64,000 nucleotides of DNA from Calycina herbarum (taxonomy: Eukaryota; Ascomycota; Leotiomycetes; Helotiales; Pezizellaceae): contig LLEY01000042.1 of NCBI GenBank assembly GCA_001414485.1, forward strand, positions 248,001 to 312,000, read 5' to 3'. This document shows positions 12,366 through 23,765 of the stretch, in pieces; position 1 is the stretch's first letter; every line of letters begins with the position of its first letter. The notes beneath the pieces were generated by a model. That model was not told where the DNA came from, made no database searches, and saw nothing but the letters and a program-made list of their open reading frames with translations. A program made the translations under genes and the position numbers.

Positions 12366-12413
12366 GTACATAACTCTAACATCGAGAAACCAAGAAAAGA
12401 GTGAGCACCTAGG
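12366..12413 (+). repeat. Dispersed direct repeat, copy 2
   Basis: Matches 10652-10703 over GTACATA, CTCT-ACAT, CGAGAAACCAAGAAAAGA and ACCTAGG. It lacks a 5-bp TGTGA present in copy 1. Confidence 0.7.
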
Positions 12414-12570
12414 TCAACAGTATAATTACCCACCCAGGACCTCAGGTGCTCCTTCAGAACCAACTTGGAAGTACTCGAGTTTTGTATAACTCGAATATCC
12501 AGTAAGCCAGACAAATCATCGAGTAAGACAAGGATCATGTTTGGGGGCCGAAAAGAGAAAAGAAATAGTT

Positions 12571-12625
12571 GCGAGTAAGCTAGACAATCAGCCAGTAAGC
12601 TAGGGGCAAGCCACGAGTAAGCTGT
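12571..12625. repeat. GAGTAAGCTA motif cluster
   Basis: Three spaced copies of (G/C)AGTAAGCT(A/G) occur within 55 bp, the reverse complement of the GCTTACT motif seen at 3372 and 23660-23825. Confidence 0.6.
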
Positions 12626-13708
12626 ACTTGGGAACTCGAGAAACCTTATCGCATGCGCCAATTTCAATAATTCCAAGAAGCTCAAATCATCATCATCACA
12701 ACAATCACAACAAGACAAAAACTTGAGTGCAAGCGTATCAAATTCAGCTAGCAAAAAGAACAAAACACAACCATCGAACCAAATCGATGAAGAGCCATGC
12801 TATCTCCCATACCAGCAACACCCAAAAAAAAGTTTTTTTTTCTTCTCATTTTTTCTTCCCCAAATTTTTGTGGTTTCTCGTCCTCTCACCAAATGTCAGG
12901 CTCTTTCGTGTCCTAGAGTACGAAACAAGGGACCATAATTGCCAAATCTTGGGTATCCAGACACACGCGCGCACAACCATCCTCTCCCATCCCGAACACC
13001 CCCTTCCACCATCATTCCTGACCCACCGACACCACCCCTACTAATTCCCCGTCAAATAAAGTAAAAACTCCCGCCAGTAACATTTCGCCAAAGACCGAGA
13101 GTTAAATACTAAATCAAACTCTCCTTTGCAACCCATCATCCCAACCTTCCGTCCATGCCAACCCCCATCAGCCCTATCCCTAGCCCCATGCTCAGAGAGG
13201 AGAAAAAAGCTAATCATGAGCCATCAGGAACAAAAATAGAAAAAGCAAAAACACAAAAAATATGAGTTTTCTGCCGACGCCATCCAGTTCATGCCCTTTC
13301 TTGCTAGCCCGACTCCAGGTATCGTATGAAACGACACCATACCGAAAAAAAGAAAACGCCATTTTTACGCCGGTTCCGACCAGTCATGACATCAGGTTTC
13401 AAAGCCGCTGAACTTTTGCTGTCCCGCTGCTCCTCGTCTGACCAGAGAGGCATTCGACAAGAGAGAAAAAAAGGAAAAATGAAAATCGTATGTTACAAAC
13501 GCGAAGCTGAACCCCTAGCAAGAGATCATCCTAAACCAACCGCGATACCAGACAGAACAGAGTTGGAAACCCAATTTGCTGGCAAGATGCGAAAAGAGCG
13601 AATCCTCAGGGTAGTGTCGCTTCGTGTCTATCGTAAAGTCGAAATGTGAAAGAGGAATATGTACAAAATCTAAAAGAACCTGGGCGTTGGAAGCAAATAG
13701 GAAAGGAA

Positions 13709-15430
13709 CTACTGAGTCGGAACGTGCTGACCACGCCCACCTCTCTGTCCCTCGAATCCGTTCTGTCGACCTTGGCCACCACCACCCTGAGCTCCGCCTC
13801 GGCGGTTGTTGGAGTTTGGCTCAAATCTGCCATTTCCACGGGAGAAGTTTTGACCTTGGCGTTGGCCTTGTGGTTGTCTTTGACCTTGGGTCTGATTAGA
13901 GTTATTTGGGCGCCCATTACCATAAGCCCCCTGGTTACCTGTTCGTTGATTGCCAGTTTGCTCACGTGGCTGTTGCGGTTGAGATGACTGATCCCGCCCA
14001 GAAGGTTGACGGTTAGTTTGGAAGTTTGAAATTGGTCGTGGAATGTTCTCGGGGGTATCATAGACGTAGAGATTCTTATCGATGGTTGCAGGAATGGCTT
14101 GAATCTCAGTACCGAGGTCTCGTTCAATATTGTAAAGGTTGAATCGATCGTCCCAATTGATAAGGTTGATCGCCAGACCCAAGTGGCCAAAACGTCCCGA
14201 TCGACCAATACGATGGAGATAGGTTTCGGCGTTCTTGGGGAAGTCGAAATTGATGACTACATTGACCGCCTGAATATCAATTCCTCGGGTCAGTAGATCA
14301 GAGCAGACCAGGTTTCGGCAAACACCATTGCGGAAATCATGGAAAACACGATTACGGTTTGCTTGGATCATACGGGCGTGACTGTAGAAACACGAATATC
14401 CTAATTCAGTGATCTTCTTGGCAAGCAATTCGACTCTGTTTGTAGAATTACAGAAGATGATGGACTGGTTGATTTGGAGTTTGGAGAACAGAGTGTTAAG
14501 GCAATGAACCTTTTGTTTCTCCTCAACGAATGCATAATATTGGGTGATACCACGAAGGGTAAGCTCGTCCATAAGATTGATCTCGTACGGACTCGTCATG
14601 TTTTTGTCCGAAAAGGTCTTGACGGTGATGGGGAATGTTGCGCTGAAGAGCATGACTTGTCTATCGTTCGGGTGGAACTGGAGCAGCTGCTCAATGACAG
14701 GTGTGAATTCGGGTGAGAGTAATTTATCAGCTTCGTCCATGACGAACATAGGACATTCGCTGAGGTCGGCGACATTCTTTCCTGCCAGATCGAGAATTCG
14801 ACCTGGTGTGCCAACGATAATATGAACTGGATCTGCAAGACGCACAATATCGTCGCGCAGTGTGGTACCACCCGTGGTAACCATAACATTGATGCCCAGG
14901 TGTTTGCCGAGGGTCTTGCACACTTGTGAGGTTTGTAAAGCGAGTTCTCGAGTTGGGACAAGGATTAAACATTGGACCTTGGAGCTTTTTGGGTTGATGC
15001 GCTCGAGAGCAGGGATGACGAATGCCGCGGTCTTGCCAGTACCGTTCTTCGCCCGAGCAAGTATATCTCGTCCAGTAAGGGCTACGGGGATTGCCTCCTC
15101 TTGAATGGGTGAAGGCTTTTCGAATCCGGCTTCAAAGATGCCCATCAACAGGTCTCTCTTGAGGCTGAACTCCTCGAACTCCAACCCCTTTGTAGCGGTG
15201 ACATCCTATGCGGACTGTTAGCACTGGCAGCATGTCTCGGGAGGCTGATCGTACTTCGGTTTGATGTCTCGTGTCTTTGGCAGGAACCTTGAGGGCCTTC
15301 TTCCAGTCATCAGGCCCAGCCCCGTCACTATACGCCAATGAGATGAGCTGGTGTTGAAACGATCAATGGCAGGCAGGGATACGTACGTAAGCTTTGTGCT
15401 TTCTAGCTGGTTTGCTAGTGAATCGGCCAT
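13709..15430 (-). CDS. DHH1: DEAD-box RNA helicase Dhh1 (DDX6 family)
   Basis: Exons 15387-15430, 15255-15327 and 13709-15205 encode 537 aa. All family motifs are present: Q motif [13 protein letters not shown], motif I AKNGTGKT, Ia [14 protein letters not shown] within [15 protein letters not shown] in LFSATFP, and [13 protein letters not shown]. The C-terminal tail (from about residue 420) is Gln/Gly/Asn/Arg-rich and low complexity, as in fungal Dhh1, where it promotes condensation. Dhh1 represses translation and activates mRNA decapping in P-bodies. The two short 5' exons supply the usual N terminus, including the [15 protein letters not shown] segment characteristic of Dhh1/DDX6. The C-terminal low-complexity tail is the only variable part. 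Confidence 0.96.
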
Positions 15431-16354
15431 TATTGAGTGATTTTTTGTATTGTGTGTGTGGGAAGCTGAAAATGGATGCCGCAGCCGCAAGAGGTCGAGT
15501 TTCGAAATGGAGATCGCAGAGCTGAGTGGTTGATTATGGATCGCAGTGGAGGATCTAGAGTTGCATTAATGTGTTCGCAGCGTCGTCGAGGATGGGATTT
15601 GAGGGAGTTGAGGTCGGTCCGTCAGAGGGGGAACGCGACGGAAAGGTCGAGGTTGAGGGGAGGGGCAACTCGGCGGTCGGGGGATGGTTTTGGTGTAGAA
15701 GCGTTGAAGGGAGAGCTTTACGGAGTTGTGTTTCACTGCAGGCTTGAGCGCAGGTGTCGAATTGATATTCAAAGACCAGATGTTTGGTATTGGACGTGGG
15801 ACCAGGTAAGTTGAGAAGGTTTGTGTGGGGGAGAAAGTTTTTAGGTTAAGAAGAGCTTGCGAGGTTATCAACTTGGATGCAAGACAAACCTGCATAAAAT
15901 CACATGACTGTGCAGAAAGGGGCTTTTTGGAATAGATAAAGCGGCAATACTTATAATGGAAGGTCGTCTTGGGTGCTAGAAGTTATATTATAGCTAGAAT
16001 ATTTTATAAACATGTGTGTACTAGAATAATCAACTGTTTTCAAGGTTGTGTTTGAGTATAATTTGTATGTATACTAGGAGCGGCAGCTAGGCAGGCGGTT
16101 TAGGTGCCGCCCAACAGGTGACCATCAACACCTCATGGAAGCTTCTGGTCTGAACAAATTCACAATTCACCAACCCGATAAAGAAACAACTCCAAAATTT
16201 AGTGATTAAAATTCAACCCCTAGAGAATAATGGAAAATATTTCTGGGGTTGAATACCTGCTACTCCCTATCTCATAACATCGTATCATTACACAATCCAA
16301 TCACTAAATGCCAACGCCACAAGGCAGCCTCGCTCTTTGCCCAAAAATCTTACC
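15431..16354. other. Intergenic region between DHH1 and PRI1
   Basis: About 920 bp. The first part holds the DHH1 promoter and leader. From about 15900 it is AT-rich with no credible frame. The right end probably holds the PRI1 3' UTR. Confidence 0.5.
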
Positions 16355-18084
16355 TTAAAACTGCATAGCATCTCCCTCATCCCGCTCTCTCTTAACCTTC
16401 ACATCCGTCTCATCTCTCATCAAATCCGCCACAAAAGATCTGAAGTGCTCCATGTACGGCTTCAATCGTGTCTTCTCCCAGTCTGGCACAGCTTTTCTGC
16501 TAGTTTCTCCTTCTGGGGCAGTCCAATTATTAATTTCATCTAAAAGCTCGGTAACAGTTGGAACATCCAACGGATCGAAATCTCCGAGCTTCTTGGGATT
16601 AATTGGCACACAGACTCTTCCAGTCCCAGGATGTACGACAAATGGGCTTTTGAGCAAATGGTTCAGGTGCTTGCTGACTTCGATATCCAGTCTGGGGTAT
16701 GTGTATTCCAAGAGAATATCTTGCTTGGCTTCGAGTAAAGCCTTTCGATCCAGGTTTTTGCTAGCTCCAGACTTTGCTAGAGCGTCGATATCAGCCCATT
16801 TTGCCGATGAGGCTCGTCCGGGAGCAGAACTCCATTTCTTTCTCAAAGCGTCGTTCAAGCTTCTATCTGGAAGTAATTCGAGAAGTCGGGCAAATTTCGC
16901 ATCTGTCTCCCAAGGATCTTGGTCTTCGAGGATATCTGATTGGAAGTGTGATTTTAAAATATCGAGACTCCGCCTAGGAAATGTTAGTAAGGTGTATACC
17001 GATAGAAACGGGAGTCTTACGCTACATGCGAGTGCAGTGGTCTGTTTACATTCACTTTCTTACCCCCTTGTGCTCCTCCTTTTATGACTTCGAGGTATCC
17101 CGCAATGGCTCTTCTCTTCTGGTCATTCATTTGACGAGCTTTCTTGTCACAAACCCAAGCGTGGGCACCTCTACGACCAGAATAGACCCACAATATATGT
17201 TTGAAGCCAAAATCATCCCGCAGCGCAACATCAATAACTTTGATGGCCATTGTGATGAATTGCCAACACTTGATACAGATATTGGCCTTGTCGCAGCATG
17301 TTCGAATATCATCGTAATCTGTCAAATCGATATCGAAGCATAACTCTTTTGCTAGAGGTTTGAAGGAGGAAGCTTTTCGCAATGTTTTCCGATCCCTTGG
17401 GTTGGTTGTGTAAACTGGTCCAATTTCGAATCGAGAGGGCATAAGTCGGAGAACATCTTTACGTAGGCTATCACATTTAGCTCCGCTCCTCAAGAGCTTC
17501 CCATTGAACTTACAGATCTGAAGTAGGAAAGGATTGATAACGCAAATATGCATCGTTCTGTAGTGTAAAAGCGAATTCGCGGTGACCAAAGTCTGTCGAG
17601 GGGGTAGGGGAGTGGTTCAACCACTGGAAAAGGTAACGCCAAGGAAATAATCGTTGGTAGAATGCTTTCATTACATCGGTATCCGCGGCGTTGGATGTAG
17701 GTCCTACATGTCTGCAAACTGTCAGTATATATTCCACATCAAGAATTCCCGCTATACTAACACTGGTGATGAAGGTGCCTCTGGTGGTGAACTTGAAACC
17801 TTGACTTTCTGGTTATTTGAACTTGGAAACTCATCGTCCGAGTCGTCATCTGCAAAGAGATCCTCCAATTTCACTTCTTGTTTCGCTTTGGCAACGTCGG
17901 TGTCCTTTCCTTGCTCTGGAATCGCGTCTTCCGTCGTCATTTCTTCATCGGGTTTATCATTCGTTGCCTCGCTTTTGGTGACCTCCATTTCCGTTGTTTG
18001 CGCTTCATCGGTTTCCATTTCCTCTCCCGCAGGAATCGTGGCCTCGTTTTCTGCTGAGTTCGCTTCGGGTATTGAGTGCGGCAT
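16355..18084 (-). CDS. PRI1: DNA primase small (catalytic) subunit
   Basis: Four exons (17762-18084, 17514-17711, 17021-17467, 16355-16973) give 528 aa, longer than the yeast protein (409 aa) because of an acidic N-terminal extension of about 105 residues. The core starts at DVMKAFYQRLFPW and includes HREFAFTL, the catalytic metal-binding ELCFDIDLTDYDD segment, the zinc-type Cys cluster CCDKANICIKCW, and the SGRRGAHAWVCD motif. All are hallmarks of the archaeo-eukaryotic primase family. In the cell it makes RNA primers within polymerase alpha-primase. The start chosen is the first ATG giving the acidic extension; a shorter start would lie upstream in an intron, so the extension is probably real. 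An MluI-type box (ACGCGT) lies 70 bp upstream, fitting S-phase control. Confidence 0.95.
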
Positions 18085-18153
18085 CTTGGGTGGTAGTTTG
18101 GTGTTCTGCTGAATAGCTAGGTAGCTGCAGGAATCAAAATGTTGACTTGGGGA

Positions 18154-18159
18154 ACGCGT
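18154..18159. promoter_or_regulatory. ACGCGT (MCB-like) element upstream of PRI1
   Basis: The hexamer ACGCGT lies about 70 bp upstream of the PRI1 start and is followed immediately by CGCGTC, a half-overlapping second site. In yeasts, MBF binds this box to switch on DNA-replication genes in G1/S. The same hexamer also occurs by chance inside LST7 coding sequence, so the function here is inferred. Confidence 0.4.
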
Positions 18160-18371
18160 CGCGTCTTGTCTTCGCCCGTAAATTTCGTGTTTCCACTTAA
18201 GATGAACCGGCTGTACTTCGGCTAGACGAAGATAAGACCGATAAGAGCCAGACCCCGCCAAAAATATATCAGCTTCAGCCTTACAGCTTCCTCTTCCTCA
18301 AACAATCAACTTCAACAACCCAATTTGAGCTTTGCTGACGGTCGCTTGAGATCGGTCAACAACTCATCACC

Positions 18372-21273
18372 ATGGCTACCACCATTGCCACAACGTCGTT
18401 CGGAAGGTCAGTTCGGACTGTCAATTCCCTTGAAGATTGAGACAATGAGATGCCCTTGCAATAGGTTACGGTAGCTAACGTTGACATCGCAGCGAGCTGG
18501 GAACAGAAATGGTCTCCATCTACGTTGGCCAAGAAGGCAAACAGTTTGTCGTCCACAAAGCTCTGCTCACCTCTCAATCTGAATACTTTCAAAAGGCCTT
18601 AGATGGAGGTTTCAAGGAGGCCGAAGAAAACAAGATCCATCTGGAGGAAGAGGACCCAGCCGCAGTTGAACTCCTCACTGCATTTCTGTATCTGGGTATC
18701 ATCCCTAGGCCAGGCGCTGGCAAAGCACCCTCTAAACCCTTGCCTGCACTATTTCCCACAGAAACAGTTGCCAATGCAACTCCTTACAGTCCGTCTTCCA
18801 CATTGTCAACACAGCCTATTGCTTGCGGTGGCACCTCCACGCCGTTTAGGTCACTTGATGTCAGAGGTACGTACACTTCGATAAAACTTTGCAATTCATG
18901 CCATTGAATCAATGCCTAAATTTCCACTCTTGGAGCTTGCTTCACCACTTCATATCCTCCAATGTGTAAAATTACTATTTCGAAATTGTCATGCTAACAA
19001 TTTGTGTTTTAATTTAGAACCAAATTACCCAACAATGGTAAATAGACACTTGCACATTTGCCATGATGTTGCATACCGTCATCTATCCCCCGAAGAGATC
19101 CGCTTAGCAGACTATCACTCTGGTAGAAAGTACGGAGGACCACATGCAGTAGCACAACTACACCTGCCGCCAACAGTAGCTGTCCAAGATTCCGCTGCAA
19201 TATATCAACTCCAAATGCCACCTCCTATCCGTCTGTCAGTTGGGGGAAGCTGGTCATCTTCGCCGGGATCCGATACAAGTAGCAAATTTCAAGGAGCGTT
19301 GCTAAGTTCTACCACTTCGCAGATTCCAGCTGGAAGTCAAGCGAGCTCATCTTTTGGAGGGGCATCAATCTCAACTCCAACAGGCTCTTCGGCATTCTTT
19401 GGACAAGCTTCCCTTCTTACGAATCCTCTTTCGAGAGCCTCCCCATGGGGTGCTGGCAATAACTCATTTGCAAACCCACCAAACACACCTTCGACACCGG
19501 TTTCATCAGCAGCAACTCAAAAACTTCTTAATATAGCACCACCTCCCCAACAACCTACCGTCACGGCTACTGTGCCAAAGACCCAGTCATCACCGACGCC
19601 ATCTTCATCGGCACCAACCACCCCTGGACTTGGACTTGCACAAACAGTTGATACTTCCGCGTCTGGATTGACCGGGTTCGCGAAATATGCAACTCAACCA
19701 CCTCATCCATCAACATCGAGACCACTTACCGATAGAAAGTCCGTGTTGACTGGGGCTTCTGTGTTCGGTAGTCCAGCGGCTCAATCAGATAAGGCATCGA
19801 CACCCAAGCCATCTGAATTGACCGGTTTCGCGAAATATGCAACTCAATCAGAAAATGCATCATCACTGAAGCTAGGCACAACTGGAACTTCTGTATTTGG
19901 CAGTCCAGCAGCTCAATCACCCAGTGCCTCAACACCGGCCCCCGTACTATCAATCTTTAATCAATCGCAATTGTATTTAAAGACTCGGACGCCTAGTTTC
20001 GGGGGTTCTTCTATTTCTATGAGTGTTACATCCAGCTCTGGCCCTTTAGTTCCCGGATTCCCACCATTGAAATCATCTTCTGCACCTCCTTCGCAAAATC
20101 TAGCCCCTCGCCTTGGTGGTTTTGGCAGCACTCCTACTATCACCAACCCAAAGCTTGAAGAAAAATCCCTGGAGGTTATTCCTAAATCCGGAAAATTTAG
20201 AGATGTAGTGGAAGAAGAGGTTGCACATCAAGAAGCCCTTCTCAATCTATGTATTCTGGCGGAAATCCTTTGCTGGCCTAAGCTGTTTAATGCTGCAATT
20301 GATGCCTACGTTCAAGGTGAGTTTTATCCTGAATTATTCATGCGACGTTGACAACTCTTTCTTGCTCCTATACAATTCTCGAGAAGTCTCAAAACACCGG
20401 CAAAGAAATAAACTGACTCTGAGTTCTTAACAAATAGGAGAGCGTAGTCTTCGCCGCGACATCCTCGTCCCACACATTGACGCCATTTACGACCGTACTC
20501 ATTACAATTCTCCCCTTCGCGATTTTGTACTAGATGCCATGCGAGGACTCAACGACGGCGCAATCACTCTTAAGGAGTACATGGGTTTGGCATACGCCCA
20601 CGAGGACTTCCTGGAAGGTGTGATTTCGAAATTGGGCAAGAGCAATGTCGAGAAAGCAGCTTCGGTATTTGGTTCGAAGCGAAAAGATTACCATATGGCG
20701 GAAAATACCTCAAGGTTTGGAGCGTCTCGCCACGAAAGCATCGTCAAGACTACAACCACTTCCAGAGCCAAGCTCACTATGACCCTTTCCGAATTCCGCG
20801 CTACTTACCCCTCGCAATCGGGCAAACCATTCGATAAAATCGTCGTCGGCGCTATAATCTCCAAGGATGGTGGTCAAAGAATCCTTCTCCTCAGGCGCGC
20901 AGAACACGAGACCTACTACCCAAATATGTTCGAACTCCCTAGTGGAAATGTGGATGATACAGATGCTACTCTTGGGGCCGCACTTAGACGTGAAGTGGCA
21001 GAGGAGACTGGGCTGGGCATTACATCGGTGATTTCGGAAATGCAGCCTTTTGAGTACGTGACTTCAAAGACGGTCGAGGGTGTCGTTGTTTGCAAGATTT
21101 GCCTACAACTCAACTTCATCGTGAATGTAGGAGATTATGAGGTCAAGATTGATCCCGCGGAGCACTCGGTTGCAGTCTGGGCAGACGTGGTTGACTTGAC
21201 GAGATTGGAGATGACCGATGGGATGAGAAGCCTGGTTGGGAGTGCATTTGCTGAGCTCAAGGAAAAGAAGTAA
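18372..21273 (+). CDS. BTB/POZ domain - low-complexity linker - Nudix hydrolase fusion protein
   Basis: Exons 18372-18406, 18493-18866, 19018-20316 and 20438-21273 join in one frame (2544 nt, 847 aa). Residues about 15-80 form a BTB/POZ domain (VSIYVGQEGKQFVVHKALL, then EYFQKALDGGFKEAEE). A Ser/Thr/Pro/Gly-rich linker (about 190-520) carries FG-like dipeptides and a duplicated block beginning LTGFAKYATQ (about 354 and 404). A helical part (about 535-650, EEVAHQEALLNLCILAEILC) resembles the region that often follows fungal BTB domains. From about 700 a Nudix domain follows: VVGAIISKDGGQRILLLRR, then a Nudix box GNVDDTDATLGAALRREVAEETGL, which is one residue longer than the canonical GX5EX7REUXEEXGU and has Asp in the first acidic position. 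There is no stop between the two halves. Substrate is unknown. A mis-joined pair of genes cannot be fully excluded without transcripts. Confidence 0.85.
19664..19937 (+). repeat. Intragenic duplication in the BTB-Nudix linker
   Basis: Two blocks of about 130-150 bp encode LTGFAKYATQ followed by TG(A/T)SVFGSPAAQS and (K/S)ASTP. The DNA identity is visible (ACCGG(G/T)TTCGCGAAATATGC), so the duplication is fairly recent. Confidence 0.8.
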
Positions 21274-22046
21274 TCTTCCAGCGTGAACCACAACTTGTCA
21301 ACTCTTGTCTGGATTGTTTGGATCTGAATTGGTTTGGCGAATACCCGGGGACCTGAACGATTATGATATGAGGATTGAGAAACGCAAATTTGTATTTCAA
21401 GGGAGTCTAGAGGAGTTCTTTCACACGATTTGTACAATTTCACTGTGGGCGAGCAGCGAGTATGGCAATTTAATACTTGGCGTCCTTCGAGTGTGTATAA
21501 TAGTCAAGATACCCAGAGAGTACGATAATAGCAAAATAAAAAGCTTTTTAAAGCATCAAATAGAGTTCACTTGTAATCAGATGTGAATTTGCCGGTACTT
21601 GGTGTTTGTTGAACTCTACTCTCTAATACTCGCTCTTTTATCTAGAAGAATTGGAATATTTAGAAAAGTTTAAACAAACTTACTAAAGTATATCAGCTAA
21701 CTAAAAAGAGATAAGATAAGATAACTCATAGAACGATGCTAATTAAATAAAGCTATTCTAAAAGAATAGGAAAAGTCAAATAAATCTAAAAGGCCTTTGA
21801 ATTACTCTAACTATTTCTATGTTTTCTTTTATACTAAATATTACTTATTTCTGAAGTATTTTTAAAATATAGAAAAAATAAACTATCTAAAACAAATTTA
21901 CTAAGATATATCAGCTGCTTAGATAATAATAAGAGAATACGTTAGAGTAAAGAAGACTTATTAAAAGAGTTCTTTTAATCTCCTAGAATAAGAAGATTAT
22001 TTGAATTATATTGAAAATATTAGTTTTTATTCCAAGTAAAAGTCTC

Positions 22047-22071
22047 TATTATTATTATTATTATTATTATT
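22047..22071. repeat. ATT trinucleotide microsatellite
   Basis: About eight uninterrupted ATT units within AT-rich DNA. Confidence 0.9.
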
Positions 22072-22554
22072 TATATACTTGAGAAAATATACTGTTTTAA
22101 GCGTTTAGTATAATAAAATAAATAAATAAACTTATAAGAAGAGTTCTTTTAATAAAGTTCTATTAATTCTGATTATTATTTATTACTCTACTAAATTAAC
22201 TTGACTGTTTTAGATACTCTAGAATACTGTTTTTCCCCTAAGCTGAACAAAAACATGAACGTAGCAGAATATTGTCAACCTCAAAACATATACCTTGAGT
22301 CTCTAGTAACATTCAAACGTGGTTAAACTTGATTAGAATCTTATACTTGAGTGCTTGAAACGATTAAGAGGCCTAAGGAAGAGTATAGATGTCTGAAATA
22401 GGTCGATTTGAATTTGACAGTTGTAGAATTCAGGAGAAGCACTTCGTAAAAGCAGGTCAAGTTGTCCGTTATGAAAAAAGGAGATGACTCTATATTACTC
22501 TCTATTATATCCTTCAAACAAGAATTCTCTATCTACTACTTAGCTGAAATATAA

Positions 22555-23281
22555 GGCTCTGTTTGGATTAGAATATTTAGACAGGATTATTTGATAGATT
22601 ATTTAAGGATTATATGAGAATAATTATAGTAAATTATCCGGGGAATATTACTCAGAGCCGAGAGTGGGCTGTGTCTCTTAGTAGACTATAAATGGCAGTA
22701 AATAGCGACTCTACGAAAACTCAAAAGCTGGAATGACTCGACGTAGAAAAATCGCAAAAATATAATGAAAATACAAGTAGATGCGGAGTGTACTAAATAA
22801 CCAGATAATCGACTATGTAGAGTTTTTATCTGGTTTGCGTTGAGATGTATACGTTGCAGGTTATCTCAGGTTGGCCTGTTTACTACCACTTATCTTGTCC
22901 ACCAGGAGCATGTCTGGAGCGATAAATCGTTTCTAAGACCCAAGTCTCTCTTCGTGAGAACTACTGAGCATAAAGTATCGCAACACCTTTTACAGTCGCA
23001 TCTAAGAAACATAGCTATTTTGCGATAGTTTTCAATCAAAACAATTATTAGAAGTAGTAAAAATGTCAAAGAAGTATTGACTACTGTGATAGTAATAGGG
23101 TATAGGAAATGTAGTAGTATAAGTGCGTGAAGGCAAATAATCCCACTTGGCTACCTCTTAAGGTGTCGAGATTATTGAATAAGCCTAGAATTGAATGATC
23201 GTGTTTAGTTTACTAGAATTATTTAGGATTATATTATAATCTTTGAAATAATTTCTGAAATAATATACTCTAAACAGGGCC
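22555..23281. mobile_element. Non-autonomous inverted-repeat DNA transposon (PIF/Harbinger-like)
   Basis: The left end reads GGCTCTGTTTGGA and the reverse complement of the right end reads GGCCCTGTTTAGA, 11 of 13 identical, with looser AT-rich similarity further in. The element is flanked on both sides by TAA (22552-22554 and 23282-23284), which fits a 3-bp target duplication as made by PIF/Harbinger transposases (TWA). The 727 bp hold no transposase-like frame. Classification is inferred from the TIR and TAA only. Confidence 0.6.
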
Positions 23282-23544
23282 TAAAAGACATCCTATCTCA
23301 ATTTTAGCTCCACCGCTCAAACACCACAACCTCTGCGAGTATATGCTATTCTATATCTTTTATCGTATATCCGTCCCCCAACTTTCTTTCTCGGAAACTA
23401 TGCTATAGTATATCGTAATATCACTTCGAGGGGAAGCACGAACGGAAGAGAGGGGTATATAGATGGAAAAAGTAGAACTTTTAAAGCTGCTGGGAATTTG
23501 GGATCAGAGCGCTTTCGCGGAGTAGCACTATAATTATACAGCAT

Positions 23545-23680
23545 AATAATTTAACAACAAGTCAACAACTAATCGTAAAAATACACTAAAAATACGAATA
23601 GATACTCAAGATGCTATTTACTTTTTCCTAGAGCGTTGGAAGTTTTTTTCTTGTTTGCGTCGAGTTATAGCTTACCCCTA
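23545..23680 (+). repeat. Dispersed repeat family, copy near 23.6 kb
   Basis: CAACAACTAATCGTAAAAATAC, trimmed here to CAACAACTAATCG, then AAAAATACGA, a GATGCTA-like piece, a T-run and TTTGCGTCGAGTTA occur in the same order as in 32138-32265. Weaker relatives lie near 22720-22850 and 31770-31860. Confidence 0.6.
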
Positions 23681-23765
23681 ACTTATCGGCTTACCTCTAA
23701 CTGATTAGCTTACTAGCATAATAAACTGATTGGCTTACTTGCTAGAGACCTGTAAATTTTTAGTT

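Larger units (their letters stand above)
11819..13708. other. Intergenic region, no gene seen
   Basis: About 1.9 kb. It holds copy 2 of a dispersed repeat, a GAGTAAGCTA motif cluster and, near DHH1, sequence that is probably the DHH1 3' UTR. A 147-codon open frame on the minus strand (12320-12763) runs across these repeats and is not credible as a gene. Confidence 0.5.

Noticed and set aside
12320..12763. 147-codon minus-strand open frame
   Set aside because: It runs through a dispersed repeat and the GAGTAAGC motif cluster, and its composition follows the repeats rather than a protein.
13606..14208. 200-codon minus-strand frame overlapping the DHH1 end
   Set aside because: It is the other reading frame of the Gln/Gly-rich DHH1 tail; the helicase frame has the conserved motifs.
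16355..18084. Apparent frameshift in PRI1 near the last intron
   Set aside because: Re-reading the bases showed the exon phases fit exactly (1587 nt), so the gene is intact.
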